Below, in pieces: positions 20,085 through 32,700 of a stretch of 64,000 bases of DNA (position 1 is its first letter; each line of letters begins with the position of its first letter). The stretch comes from Tuctoria greenei (lineage: Eukaryota > Streptophyta > Magnoliopsida > Poales > Poaceae): contig JAYESD010000008.1 in NCBI GenBank assembly GCA_036927565.1, forward strand, positions 20,292,100-20,356,099, given 5' to 3'. The position numbers were made by a program, and so were the translations under genes. The notes beneath the pieces were generated by a model, which did not search any database, was not told the origin of the DNA, and saw only the letters and a program-made list of their open reading frames with translations.

Positions 20085-23000
20085 TGTAAAAGCCCGCTTT
20101 TCGAAAGAACAAAAATGCAAAAATGCGAACTTAATTTTGAAAATGGACTTGGAAATCCAAACTCACATGAACCATATGAGTTAACCAATGTTCACTTAAA
20201 ATAGGAGCTTGATAAAATGTTACATATAGAACATGGTTGCTAATGTATTTGAGACTTAAGGGGTAAGATTATTAATTTCCAAGTATCCAAATTAAAAGAG
20301 AAAAGAAAAACAAAATAGAGAGAAAGAAAAAGGAATTATTCCAACCCTAAAATGGGACATCCAAACATTTGGCCGTAAATTTTTCCATGACCTTCTAATA
20401 TTCCAAATAGACTCTCGGTAAAGTTTCAAAATTTTTGAAGCACGTTTTCTATTTATTGGACACGTACTGAGAGTTTAATCAACGTCGACATCAAATTTAA
20501 ACTTTGTGCTCAACCTTGTCCAAATAACTCCAAATTTTTCCTGAGGTCCCTTATGGTTCAAAAAGGGTAACTTCAAAGTTTCAAGATTTTTGAACCTAAT
20601 CTACTATTTATTTCCTTGAGTCAAGTATCAGCACTTGAATTCAAATTCAAACCCGAGATTCAAATTCAACTTGCTCAGTTTTGAAATCTGATTTCACCAT
20701 AAAATTCTCCAAATTTTATTTAGTCATTGGGCCAAAGTTGAATATTTTTGAAGCATGTCTGCTAGCTCCATTTGAATTTTAAAAGAGAAGGGAGAAGAGA
20801 GTGGGACCCACATGTCATACTTATCCTCAGTACTAGGAAAAAATGGTCCCCACCTGGCAGGTCGGCACCGGCTTCCTCTTTCCTCCCCTGCCTCCACGCA
20901 AACGCATGCAGGTGCCACACCGATGGACATCGACCCTTATACATAGCCGCCCAATTCCTCCCGTCCACGGCGCTCGCCACCTCCTGGCCGCCGCTCGCCG
21001 GAGCCGCACCACCCCACCGTCCGCGCGCCTCCTCCGCGTCTGGCCGCTACCTCATCTCCCGGCCGCTGGCAGCACCACTCCACGCCGATCGCGCGTCCTC
21101 CTACACCCCGCGCTCGGCCGCCCATGGCGACTGCGCCTCCCCGCCGGATTGCTCCGCGCGCACGGCCGCGCCTGCCGCTCGCCCGACCCGCGCGTTGCCA
21201 TCCCGCCGGTCCGCCCCGCAGCTCGCCCCCACGGTGTCGTCCCCTGCTCGCGCCTCCGACCGCCGGCGCCAGGCCGCGCCTCTTCCGCCCCCCCCCCCCC
21301 TCAAGCTCGCCTCCGCGTGCCGGCCTCCTCGCGCGCCTACCAACCCATGCGCATCTGCGCTCGATGCCAATGCACGCCGTCGCCGCCTGTTCTGCCAACC
21401 ACGCGCTCCAACAGCGCTGCTAGATCCGCCGCCGGCATGAGCTCCAACGTCGCCGCCGCGTGCCACCATGGCGAAACGCGCTGCCGCGGACGCCTCACGC
21501 GCGCGTCACCGCCGACGAATCCTGCTCCCAGGTGCGTTTTGTTATCGTCTCTGACGCCCCTGCTTCGTTCCTCACTGTGCCAAGGCAACCACCGGTCTGG
21601 TTCATATGTGTCGTGTTCACGGTTTGGCCGCGGTGACCATGGACGGATTCTGCGCATCGACGTCCTCCGCGCACCGCACCGTGGCTCAACACTCTCTATA
21701 TAGCTCCACACCATCCACCAGTGAGCCCACACCTCGATTGAGCCATGTGACATGGTTGCCGATGGATATCTACATATCTTCATGTTCCGTGCTAGTCATC
21801 ATCGACAACGTTCCTTGGATACTCGTCTGTGGTGACCACCGTACGGAATCGAGCGGCGTCGAGCCATGCGTCCGTGTTCTGCCTTGATGCCTATCCAATA
21901 GAAATTCACAAGTTGACATTCCTTTTTCCTTTGTGTTGGGTTGGCATTTCCGTGCACGCACGTGTTGCTTCACCTTGAGCCGCATCAACGTCGACGTTGG
22001 TCACATGATGTTGTCGTGACGTTCTGAGCCATCATCGTGTCCTGGCATCGAGGTGAAGGATGCATGTGATGTACATGGTACTGGAACACAACCACGACAC
22101 ATCAGTCAATGGTCGTTTAGCCAAATCAGGGTTTGGTCAAGGCGAGACTCGTCGAGTCCTAGGTGTAGCCTAGATGCTCGATGAAATACCTTCTAGGTCA
22201 AACCGAGTGTATTGGTGAACCGATGACCTAGGGTAGAATACTGCGAGAACGTTGTGACCGACGAAGAGAACTAGTCCAAGTGGAACCTTGGATAAGAATT
22301 TCTTAGTCGTGTTGAGGACGTTTCCTTTCCGTTCGCAGAATTGCTTGTGTACCTCTTCATCGACGGTAGGTTCGTCGAGTCTTTTGTCGACAACTAAGTC
22401 GATTCCCTAACTCTCTGACTCCTGAGGTGGTGTTCAAGATTCTGCTCACCACTGTTGACGAGTCTGGGGTCGATGTGAACATCGAGGAGACGATCTTCCC
22501 GATATGGCAAAACACATCATCACGGCAGAGCCTCACATCATGTTGAAGTCCTGGGAGCTTACTGAGCTCACCTAGACAAGCTTGCAGAAGACACTACATT
22601 AGTGTCGTCATGTAAGCACTTTAACAATGCTCAAGAAGCTTGCCGTAGAAACTACTTTACCAAAAAAGTCATTTCAATGTTGTCTTGGTACTCACATCAG
22701 ATTAACAGGGCTTGTTATGACTCTTTGAGTCCAAGCAATGTCGATCTCACTTCACTCCCAAGTATCGCTAGGGTTCCACCTTGATTCATCCTATTCTTGA
22801 ACCCCGCGACAACACTTCTCAGCTATGACTAGCTTTACTCCTTTACGAGTTAGAACAACTTCTTTGGTCGACTGTTAAGTCACGACCTTCGTCTTGTACA
22901 CTCCACTCATACACAAGCTTTTGATGCCACCTTCACTCTTAGGTCATCCTTACACTACTAGTCCAACACTTCCACACCATTCAGTTGTATCGTCCTTGAG

Positions 23001-24811
23001 TGGCATAGCGTCGAGTGTTGAGTGCCAAGTTGCAATGTGTGCTTACATTGCACCTTTCAATTCACATCTCGATACTACTATAACCACTTGGCTCCATCCT
23101 CTGGTTATCCACACAACAGAGGCATATCTTTCCTTCCTAGTCAAACTCCTCGTTCTTAAAGTTTACACAACCCCGTGGAGATTATTATTAAATTACTTAA
23201 TTACTTAATTACTTATATGCATATCATGTCGATAGGAACATGATGATAGGTGATCGACAAGAAGTTTCACTTAAAGGAGAAGGCCAAGGTGTGCACTTGA
23301 AGTCCTTGGCGGAGTCTGCACAGAAAGACCATTAACAATTGACATTTATTCGAGTCGCAAACTAAGGCAAGCCCCGGTTTTCATTTAAGAGCTTTTCAAA
23401 GTTTTCCAGTTTTATTCACTTACGTCTTCAGTTGATATTGTGCATTACGTATAAGGTGTTTGATACCCCACTTGCATGACCACAAATCCCACGGTTTGGT
23501 TGGAACGAGTTACAGTTTGACCTGTAGTAACTGCTTTGCTAATGTATAGGAAATCCGGTAGAAGTCGAGTAGTTTGAATCTACTCGCGAGAGATGTAGGA
23601 CATATCTCACAGGATTAGTTAGATAAACAATGGCTTAATATAATAAATCCGAGACCGGGCAGGGGATGGATAGGAAACGACGAGAATTGGAGTCTCGGTC
23701 GCATAGCCCTGCCTGTGTCGCTTGAGGACCATACCGTATGTGGCACCGTTGGGCAAGCTTGAACTGTACCGGTTGCATAATGGTATATGGGCCCATTAAA
23801 CTGATGTAACTCTAGACTATAGTGTGGAGACTCCTCAGTTGTCTTTGAATGGAGATGCGAAGGCATAAAGGTGTAAATCTTCTAGCGGGCAACTTCGACG
23901 TGTCCGTGTAGGGGACCTTTTGCTCGGGATGAAGAGGTTTGTCGACATTGGGGTCCTGGGTGAAAGGTGGCCACGTATGACGCGGGGAGGAGAGCACGTA
24001 TGTGTCTCCCACGCGGGTGTGTGTGTCGTGCAGTCCGGGTGTGTCCTGATTGCAATCACCGTCCCTCGCGGTAATAGAATACCACTTGTTCACTGTGTCA
24101 TGACGTAGTAAATACTAAAGAAGCCAGAAAAATCATATTGTATTGAATTATAATTGCTTTGCAACCTTGTATGATTTAGAGATAGTACAATTAAAAGTTT
24201 ACAGTTTCCCCATACTTTAGCTGTAATAGCATTACGTGCTTTAGGCATGTCATATCATCGGCAAAGCGTTTCTTGTTTGATTATGGAGTCTATGATGTGC
24301 CTTGCCCGAAGAATGTCGTTTGCTACTTAAAACATTATTATAAGGATCCACTTGTAGGCGAGTCTATTTATGCTATTCCTTACCTATGTGTAGTGTCCCC
24401 TTTTGCATATGTCTATTGAGACGGGTTAGTCTTGCTGAGCCTTATGCTCACGTTTGCGCTTTAACGATTTTTGCAGGTATTAGTTTTATTTCTGTTGTTC
24501 AGGTTGTACATGAGACTTGAGGTGTCGAGATAAATCTCATGTGAACCACGCCGCTGCTGAATGTTCTTCATGTTGCTAGTGAGAAGCGTCCTAGGGCATG
24601 GATGTATTCTCTCCTGCTTAGTTAGGTGAGATTATGAGTATGTATTTTTCCGCTGCGTGTGTACCCCTGTGGTACACTCTTTTGTAAACTCTTCTTATTA
24701 TGAAATGAAAACTTTATATGTTTTGGTATCCTTTTCGTGTGTGCTGTTAGGTGCCGCATCGCACGGCACCACCCAATGAGATCCTCATATGTGTGGACTC
24801 CGGTCCCCACA
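20085..24811 (+). repeat. LD1 5' LTR
   Basis: It begins TGTAAAAGCCCGC and ends GGTCCCCACA. About 20770-21560 is a very GC-rich, CpG-rich block that gives long but meaningless open frames. A TATA box lies at 21695-21702, so U3 is about 1.6 kb. Around 23188-23215 an ATTACTTA-type short repeat has one unit more than in the 3' LTR. I found no gene in it. Confidence 0.92.
21695..21702 (+). promoter_or_regulatory. Likely TATA box, LD1 5' LTR
   Basis: TCTATATA in the context CACTCTCTATATAGCTCC lies just downstream of the GC-rich block. The same site is at 31417-31424 in the 3' LTR. Confidence 0.55.
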
Positions 24812-24815
24812 GACA

Positions 24816-24827
24816 TGGTATCAGAGC
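24816..24827 (+). other. LD1 primer-binding site (initiator-Met tRNA)
   Basis: TGGTATCAGAGC lies 4 bases after the LTR end, a perfect match to the usual plant initiator-Met PBS. Confidence 0.92.
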
Positions 24828-25984
24828 TTCATTGGGAATAGCACGCTCGAAAAGAGCCTATTTTCGAAAACTCCGAAGTAGTCAAGTGAGGATTAGAAAT
24901 ATGCCCATTAAGGACTATTACTAGTATAAGTTAAAAAGGTGGTGAACTAACTTGTTATATTATTTCTGTAACGACGCTTCGTCTTCAAGGTAAGAGGTAA
25001 GGTACGCCACCGAGAGCGGATCAATCTCGGTAAGCTCTGCATACGAGATGTGGTATGTAATATTTCCGTGGCTTGGCACAGAAAATCAATATGAGTCTCT
25101 GAAACTTTCCATGTTTCTGAGAACATATGACACGCAGTACCCCAGCGTTACACAAAATTAGTGGGAGCCCCCGTCGGGTGGTGTATAACCTGATAGTATG
25201 CATCTCTAGAACCATTCATGTTCTATGGGATCATGTGAAACACGTATGTCCGAGCGTGTATAAGCCGGTTCATACGGGAGTCTTTGCTGTATAGACAGAT
25301 TTACATCCATGTACCTCGAGACATGACCTCGCTCGAGGGCGACTCACACCAGAGTCGTATGCATTTACTTTCATATATATTATTGTGACTGCCTGTCGTG
25401 TTTCCCCGTGCCGCCCTTGAGGTGTGAAGGTGTGAAAGGGGATTCTTTGTCTTCTGCAGGTACACTAACTCCGGTAGCGACCCGTGTAGCATACGTTTGC
25501 GAGTGATCGGTATTACAACCACCTATAGACGTATCCGGATATACCGGGTTAGACTTTTCCTTTGGTAAGGCACGTAGTACCGTCAGTATCCCACTTGATA
25601 CTTTGACCATCCCCCACAAAAAAAATGGCTTCATATTCATATTAAGTCCAAGTATCAGTTGCTGATATCTTATGGACAAGGTAAAATGTTTCTCTTCAAG
25701 AGTAGGTGAACCAAAGTCCTTTGATCCTGGCGAGAGTTTAGCTCGACTTCACCGGAGTAAGATTTTGGTTAAGCATGAAGATCCATAGTGATATGCTATG
25801 GATAAGAAGGTCGTCAAGTCTCTTTTAGGATTCCATATAGTTTCAAAGCAAATTATTAGTTGTGAATTAAGTTCTAGCCATCGGACTTGAGTTTTGAGCT
25901 AAGTTTCAAAATTTGAGTTTGTTTCCAAATTCTTGTGTTTCGAAGCCGGTGAGTTCTGTTTTCGAACAGAATTGACCTGATTTG

Positions 25985-27640
25985 AAATTCCATATCTCTT
26001 CAACCTTGAGGGATTTGGAGGCAAGTGAATACTTTTTGGAAAGCTTTTGAAGTCTTCTATAAGTTTCCTATTGACCTCCAAGCCAAAAGATGCTTTTATG
26101 GTGATGAAAATGCACCATTATCACAGCAGCTGCTGTTCTGAAACTACATGGACCAGCATCTGAATTTTTGCCATATTTCCTTGTAGAAAGCTCTTCTATT
26201 CCATTAGGATACATTTCTGGAAAGGGGAAGAGCTATTCTACAACTTTGTTATTCAATGTTACCTCAAATTCAGTATAAAACTAAATAGGAACTGGAATTG
26301 AAGATAGTGCATGTATATAGGTGCTATCTGAAACAGTAAAAAAAATCTGAACTTTGAACGGCCATAACTCTTAAACTAGAAATGCAACCTATGAATGTTT
26401 ATACATGTATGGAAATCTTAAAGAGTGCTCTATCAACTTCCTATTCAACACAAAGGCTAAAACTCGCAATAACATGGTCTAAATTGAAGTGTCGTTTAAG
26501 AGGTTCTGGCAGCCCGGAAGAGAAGACAGAATCTGAACTCTTCACCAATTGAATCATAACTTTTTGCAAACTTCACCTCTGCAGACCTACTTTATGTGGT
26601 TGGAAAGTGTGGAGAGTCCTCTACAACGTTTCTATAGAACTCCAGAGCATAATCCATCTCTAACCTACTCAAAATTTCAAATTTCTAAACTTGATCAAAT
26701 CTGGACAGCGAGTGGACAGTCCTGTGTACAGTTACTGTTTCTCGCATAACTCGCTGTAGAATTGTCGTATGACTTATTGTGATGCATTTTTGGAATCCTG
26801 AGAATGTATGCAGCAAGTTTGCTATGTATTATTTTTGCAAATGTTGATGTTTGTATATCTGAAAATTGTGCACAAAATCTGCCTTAAACAAAGGAGGTGC
26901 TGCCCAAATATTCAGAAAAAAAAACTTTCAACTTGCAAATGCCGTATCTTCTCAACCAGAAATGCTACGAGGGAAAGTAAATACTATTTAGAAAGATTTG
27001 TAAGTCCTCTACATGTTTTCTGTTCAACACCAGACCAGAATCCTTTTCTAGGTGGGTGAAATTTGGATAATTGCAGATACTGTCAGGCATACCCAAACTG
27101 GACAGCAATCTGTACACCTCTGAATTTAATCCATAACTCGCAGACCCTTGATCCACTGGTGTCGCACGAGTAACCGTTGGAAAATTTATAGAGTCAGCTA
27201 CAATTTTTACAATTGGCTCAAGACCTGAATCGGTCATCTACCTATTCCAAATCAAGTTTGAATACAGAGTGGTCAATCTGAACTGAATTCAATTCTGAAT
27301 ACTGAAATTTTACCCAATTTCAAAAATTCATATCTTTTGAACCAGAACCGATATGAAGACAAGTAAGTACATTCATGAAAGCTTATTACATTGGCTACAA
27401 CTTTGTAAATAATAATATTTCCAGATTTCCATCAGAACAGTCTGAAAACTGTAGATCAAAACTGGTACTTTTTAAGCAAGTTCTGCTGAAAGTGCAGAAA
27501 ATTCTGTTAACTTTAAAATAGCATAACTTGCAAACCAGAGATGATCTAGAGGCAAACCAATACTTTTTGGAAAGGTTATAAAGTGTAATTTAACTTTGTT
27601 ATTCACCTCGAGATCTGATTTTGCCAATAACCGTATCAAA
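25985..27640 (+). repeat. Degenerate ~190-bp tandem array in LD1
   Basis: A recurring core resembles CATATCTCTTCAACC, then AAATG..ACGAGGCAAG, then TACTTTTTGGAAAG and a CTATTCAAC-like end. Copies begin near 25985, 26168, 26360, 26550, 26748, 26940, 27125, 27328 and 27519, so spacing is 183-203 bases. Units are strongly diverged. The array also occurs in LD2. Confidence 0.75.
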
Positions 27641-28477
27641 AATCAAGTTTGCGTCCAGACTGGTCGTTTGTCACCATAGTCTGGCCAGTTTGAACCTTTT
27701 GGTTTTTGTTAGGCATTCGGCTCTCGATTTCAATTCGAGGAGTGTCGTAACCAACCAAGAGTTAGGACTCAACTAATTACGAAGTTGAATAGAGTGTTTA
27801 ACTCATTTAAAGCCTTTTTCCTTGGATAGGCATAATAGTGTCTGATTTATGTGATTTGCCACATCACATCTTGTGATGTTGAACGCAGGTCGCAATTACT
27901 CGAGTTGCATCTCGTCTTTTCATGAGGAATGTTTGGAGTACGCTTCGACATCCTAGTTTGGAACTTTAAGGGGGAAGGTGAGCACTCAAGTAATGGTGGT
28001 GTTCAACCATCAACCGTGGTTACAACGAGTCGTGTCAACAAGAAGACGATCAAGTAAGATTACATCTTCAAGAGGATCCAACATCCAGCACCAGATTGAG
28101 TTACTCAAAGAAGAAGTGTGACTTCAACTCCACTAAAGTGATCAATAAAGATATCAGTTCCTCTTGCCAGATTGAAGCGAAGGTTAAGTGAATTATCACT
28201 AGAGATATATAGTTAGTTGTTTTTCTCCTGATGAACATACAATCAAGTTGAGTAGAACATGAACAAGCTTTCAAAAGGTCGAGGTAACGTGGTATATTTC
28301 CCACATTCCTTGTCAATCGTTCTGTTATGAATTCCTTAACTGTGGTTGAGTCATGAAAGTAACGCTACTCATTGAGTGTCTTTCACGACCACGGTATCCA
28401 ATCCTTGCAAATCATCAGACAATACTTTAGTTTTATGGGTGTGGTTCATTTAGTCTTGCTCAAACTATAAAAGCTAC

Positions 28478-28590
28478 TGCACCATGCATGTGCACCATTT
28501 GCACCATACATCTGCATCATTTGCACCATACATATGCACCATTTGCACCATACCATATGCATATTCATTGCACCATACAACCTATGATGC
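28478..28590 (+). repeat. Short tandem repeat in LD1
   Basis: Units such as CACCATTTGCACCATACAT repeat about four to five times with small changes (TGCATCATT, TGCACCATT). Confidence 0.7.
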
Positions 28591-29262
28591 ATCATGAAGC
28601 ATCATTACCAATGTAACACCAATGATGTAATGCATGATAATACTAAAATTTAGAGCAAGATTGTGTACCCCATTCAAACTATTCTAAGGTGTCTAATGAC
28701 TACGATCATTTCACTATATTCATTTGGCTTCTTACATTGTTGATCTTCTTTCTATTGAGTGATACCTGGGCAACCGATCACTCAACCTCACTTGTAACTA
28801 AACAAACACTTGAACTTCCATCCTTGACTTGTTCGGTTCAAGTACCTTGATTGTTGCAACTATACCGTTCGTCATCGAGTGGTCATTAGTTCGATGATCA
28901 ACCTTGTCAAATCCAAGAAATTTCCTTCCTCGCGAGGATATCGTTCGATTATCAACCTCGTGAAACTCTTTGGGTCCATCTAAGATCTTGCGTTGGTATA
29001 TGGTAACCTTGATACTCCAAGAACCTTGTAGTTACCATATGATTGAGTTCTTTGCTGTGCTGAAACATATGAGGATACTGAATCCTTAAATCCGCAAAGG
29101 GTCTTCATCTTCTGTTTCTATTGTTTGAAGACGTTGATATACCCAAAAACCTTATAGTCGCCATATCTTCAGTATTCCTGCTGTTTTGATTACATAAGAT
29201 TGTTGAGTGTCATGCTACTCTTATGCTACGGCTAAGGAATCCTATGGTTGACTAAACATCAA

Positions 29263-29292
29263 ACGAGGTTAATGATTGTTGTTTAACCTCGT
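29263..29292 (+). other. Stem-loop in LD1 internal domain
   Basis: ACGAGGTTAA and TTAACCTCGT form a perfect 10-bp stem with a 10-base loop. LD2 has the same hairpin at 35892-35922 with one G:C pair replaced by A:T in both arms. Confidence 0.55.
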
Positions 29293-29750
29293 AAACAATC
29301 TTAACTCATGTCAAGGGAAATACCACATCAAGTTATAAGGACCTATGAAAAACCAAACAAGCAACCAAGAATCAATGCAAGGATAGTTTCAAACTATCAT
29401 GATGACCTAGAGAAGCAAAGAACAAGTGCAAATTATTCAAGTCAAGACTAGGACAGAACAAGATGTCACGCCAGTGTAAGAGTACAACAATAAAGGGTCA
29501 GTAACAGACGTGAATGTTTTACGACGTGATATGGTCATGTCGAGCATCCTGTCAAGGTTATCAACTTAAGGACTGGAATCACTTGAAGCAGACTTTAGAA
29601 TTTCTTAAGATGCCTGAAGATAATCACTATTTTGTTGAACCCAAGTCTTTAAGGGCATTGCCATTTTCCTTAGTCAATGACCCTCTTTTACGGATTGTTC
29701 CCTCATCGTTTCTGTTATTCTACTTGTTAGAATCTCGGGACAATATTCCT

Positions 29751-29765
29751 TTAAGGGGGAAGGAT
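29751..29765 (+). other. LD1 polypurine tract
   Basis: TTAAGGGGGAAGGAT lies directly upstream of the 3' LTR start. Confidence 0.85.
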
Positions 29766-32700
29766 TGTAAAAGCCCGCTTTTCGGAATAACAAAAACGCA
29801 AAAATGCGAACTTAAAAATTTTGAAAATGGACTTGGAAATCCAAACTCACATGAACCATATGAGTTAACCAATGTTCACTTAAAATAGGAGCTTGTTAAA
29901 ATGTTACATATAGAACATGGTTGCTAATTTATTTGGGACTTAAGGGGTAAGATTCTTAATTTCCAAGTATTCAAATTAAAAGAGAAAAGAAAAACAAAAT
30001 CGAGAGAAAGAAAAAGAAAAAGGAATTATTCCAACCCTAAAATGGGACATCCAAAAATTTGGCCGTAAATTTTTCCATGACCTTCTAATATTCCAAATAG
30101 ACTCTCGGTAAAGTTTCAAAATTTTTGAAGCACGTTTTCTATTTATTGGACACGTACTGAGAGTTTAATCAACGTCGACGTCAAATTTAAACTTTGTGCT
30201 CAACTTTGTCCAAATCAACTCCTAATTTTTCTTGAGGTCCCTTATGGTTCAAAAAGGGTAACTTCAAAGTTTCAGGATTTTTGAACCTAATCTACTATTT
30301 ATTTCCTTGAGTCAAGTATCACCACTTGAAATCAAATTCAAACCTGAGTACAAATTCAACTTGCTCAGTTTTGAAATCTGATTTCACCATAGAATTCTCC
30401 ACATTTTATTTAGTCATTGGGCCAAAGTTGAATATTTTTGAAGCATGTCTGCTAGGTCCATTTGAATTTTAAAAGAGAAGGGAGAAGAGAGTGGGACCCA
30501 CATGTCATACTTATCCTCAGTACTAGGAAAAAGTGGTCCCCACCTGGCAGGTCAGCACCGGCTTCCTCTTTCCTCCCCTGCCTCCACGCAAACGCATGCA
30601 GGTGCCACGCCGATGGACATCGGCCCTTATACATAGCCGCTCGATTCCTTCCGTCCACGACGCTCGCCACCTCCTAGCCGCCGCTCGCCGGAGCCGCACC
30701 ACCCCACCGTCCGCGCGCCTCCTCCGCGTCTGGCCGCCGCCTCGTCTCCTGGCCGCTAGCAGCACCGCCCCACGCCGGTCGCGCGTCCTCCTGCACCCCG
30801 CGCTCGGCCGCCCACAGCGACTGCGCCGCCCCACGACGACTACGCCAGCTCCGCTCACGCCTCCCCGTCGGCTTGCTCCGCGCACGCGGCCGCGCCTGCC
30901 GCTCGCACGACCCCGCGTGCCGCCATCCTGCCGCTCCGCCCTGCAGCTCGCCCCCACGGCATCGTCCCCTGCTCGCGCCTCCGACCGCCGGCGCCAGGCC
31001 GCGCCTCTTCCGCAGGCCCCCCTCAAGCTCGCCTCCACGCGCCGGCCTCCTCGCGCGCCTGCCTCCCCACGCGCATCTGCGCTCGCTGCCAACGCAAGCC
31101 GTCGCCGCCTGCTCTACCAACAACGCGCTCCAACAGCGCCGCTAGATCCGCCGCCAGCATGAGCTCCAACGTCGCCGCCGCGCGCCACCATGGCGAACCG
31201 CGCCGCCGTGGACGCCTCACGCGCACATCACCGCCGACGAATCCTGCTCCCAGGTGCATTTCGTTATCGTCTCCGACTCCCCTGCTTCGTTCCTCACTGT
31301 GTCGAGGCAACCACCGGCCTGGTTCATATGTGTCGTGTTCACAGTTTGGCCGCGGTGACCATGGACGGATTCTGCGCGTCGACGTCCTATGTGCACCGCA
31401 CCGTTGCTCAACACACTCTATATAGCTCCACACCATCCACCAGTGAGCCCACACCTCGATTGAGCCGTGTGACATGGTTGCCGATGGATATCTACATATC
31501 ATCATGTTCTGTGCTAGTCATCATCGACAACGTTCCTTGGATACTCGTCTGTGGTGACCACCGTACGGACTCGAGCGGCGTCGAGCCATGCGTCCGTGTT
31601 CTGCCTTGATGCCTATCCAATAGAAATCCACAAGTTGACATTCCTTTTTCCTTAATGTTGGGTTGGCATTTCCGTGCACACACGTGTTGCTTCGCCTTGA
31701 GCCGCATCAACGTCAACGTTGGCCACATGATGTCGTCGTGACGTTCTGAGCCATCATCGTGTCCTGGCATCGAGGTGAAGGATGCATGTGATGTACATGG
31801 TACTGGAACACAACCACGACACATCAGTCTATGGTTGTTTAGCCAAATCAGGGTTTGGTCAAGGCGAGACTCGTCGAGTCCTAGGTGTAGCCTAGATGCT
31901 CGATGAAATGCCTTCTAGGTCAAATCGAGTGTATTGGTGACCATCGATGACCTAGGGTAGAATACTGCGAGAACGTTGCGACCGACGAAGAGAACTAGTC
32001 CAAGTGGAACCTTGGATAAGAATTTGTTAGTCGTGTCGAGGACGTTTCCTTTCCGTTCGCAGAATTGCTTACCTAGGTGTACCTCTTCATCGATGGTAGG
32101 TTCGTCGAGTCTTTTGTCAACAACTAAATCGAGTCCCTAACTCTTCGACTCATGAGGTGGTGTTTGAGATTCTGCTCACCACTGTTGACGAGTCCGGGTC
32201 GATGTGAACATCGAGGAGACGATCTTCCCGATATGGCAAAACACATCGTCACGGCAGAGCCTCACATCATGTTGAAGTCCTGGAGCTTACTGAGCTCACC
32301 TAGAAAGCTTGTAGAAGACACTACATTAGTGTCATCGTGTAAGCACTTGAACGATGCTCAAGAAGCTTGCTGTAGAAACTACTTTACCATAAAGTCATTT
32401 CAATGTTGTCTTGGTACTCACATCAGATTAACAGGGCTTGTTATGACTCTTTGAGTCCAAGCAATGTCGATCTCACTTCACTCCCAAGTATCGCTAGGGT
32501 TCCACCTTGATTCATCCTATTCTTGAACCCCGCGGCAACACTTCTCAGCTATGACTAGCTTTACTCCTTTACGAGTTAGAACAACTTCTTTGGTCGACTG
32601 TTAAGTCACGACCTTCGTCTTGTACACTCCACTCATACACAAGCCTTCGATGCCACCTTGACTCTTAGGTCATCCTTACACTACCAGTCCAACACTTCCA

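Larger units (their letters stand above)
24828..29750 (+). other. LD1 internal domain, non-coding
   Basis: No protein family can be recognised in any frame; the open frames are short. It contains a ~190-bp tandem array (25985-27640), a short ATGCACCATTTGCACC-type repeat (28478-28590) and a stem-loop at 29263-29292. LD2 keeps the same order, so the domain is inherited as a unit, presumably for RNA packaging or dimerisation (inference). Confidence 0.85.

Noticed and set aside
20843..21703. Long open frame of 286 codons in the LD1 5' LTR
   Set aside because: It lies in a GC-rich block where stops are rare; several frames on both strands are open together, the product is Arg/Pro/Ala-rich with no family resemblance, and the copy in the 3' LTR is shifted by indels.
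25985..27640. The ~190-bp array as centromeric satellite
   Set aside because: It lies within a bounded LTR element with PBS, PPT and TSD, its units are strongly diverged, and it recurs in LD2 at the same internal position.
29514..29888. 124-codon frame at the end of the LD1 internal domain
   Set aside because: It runs through the PPT into the LTR, has no recognisable domain and is not kept in LD2, which lacks this part.
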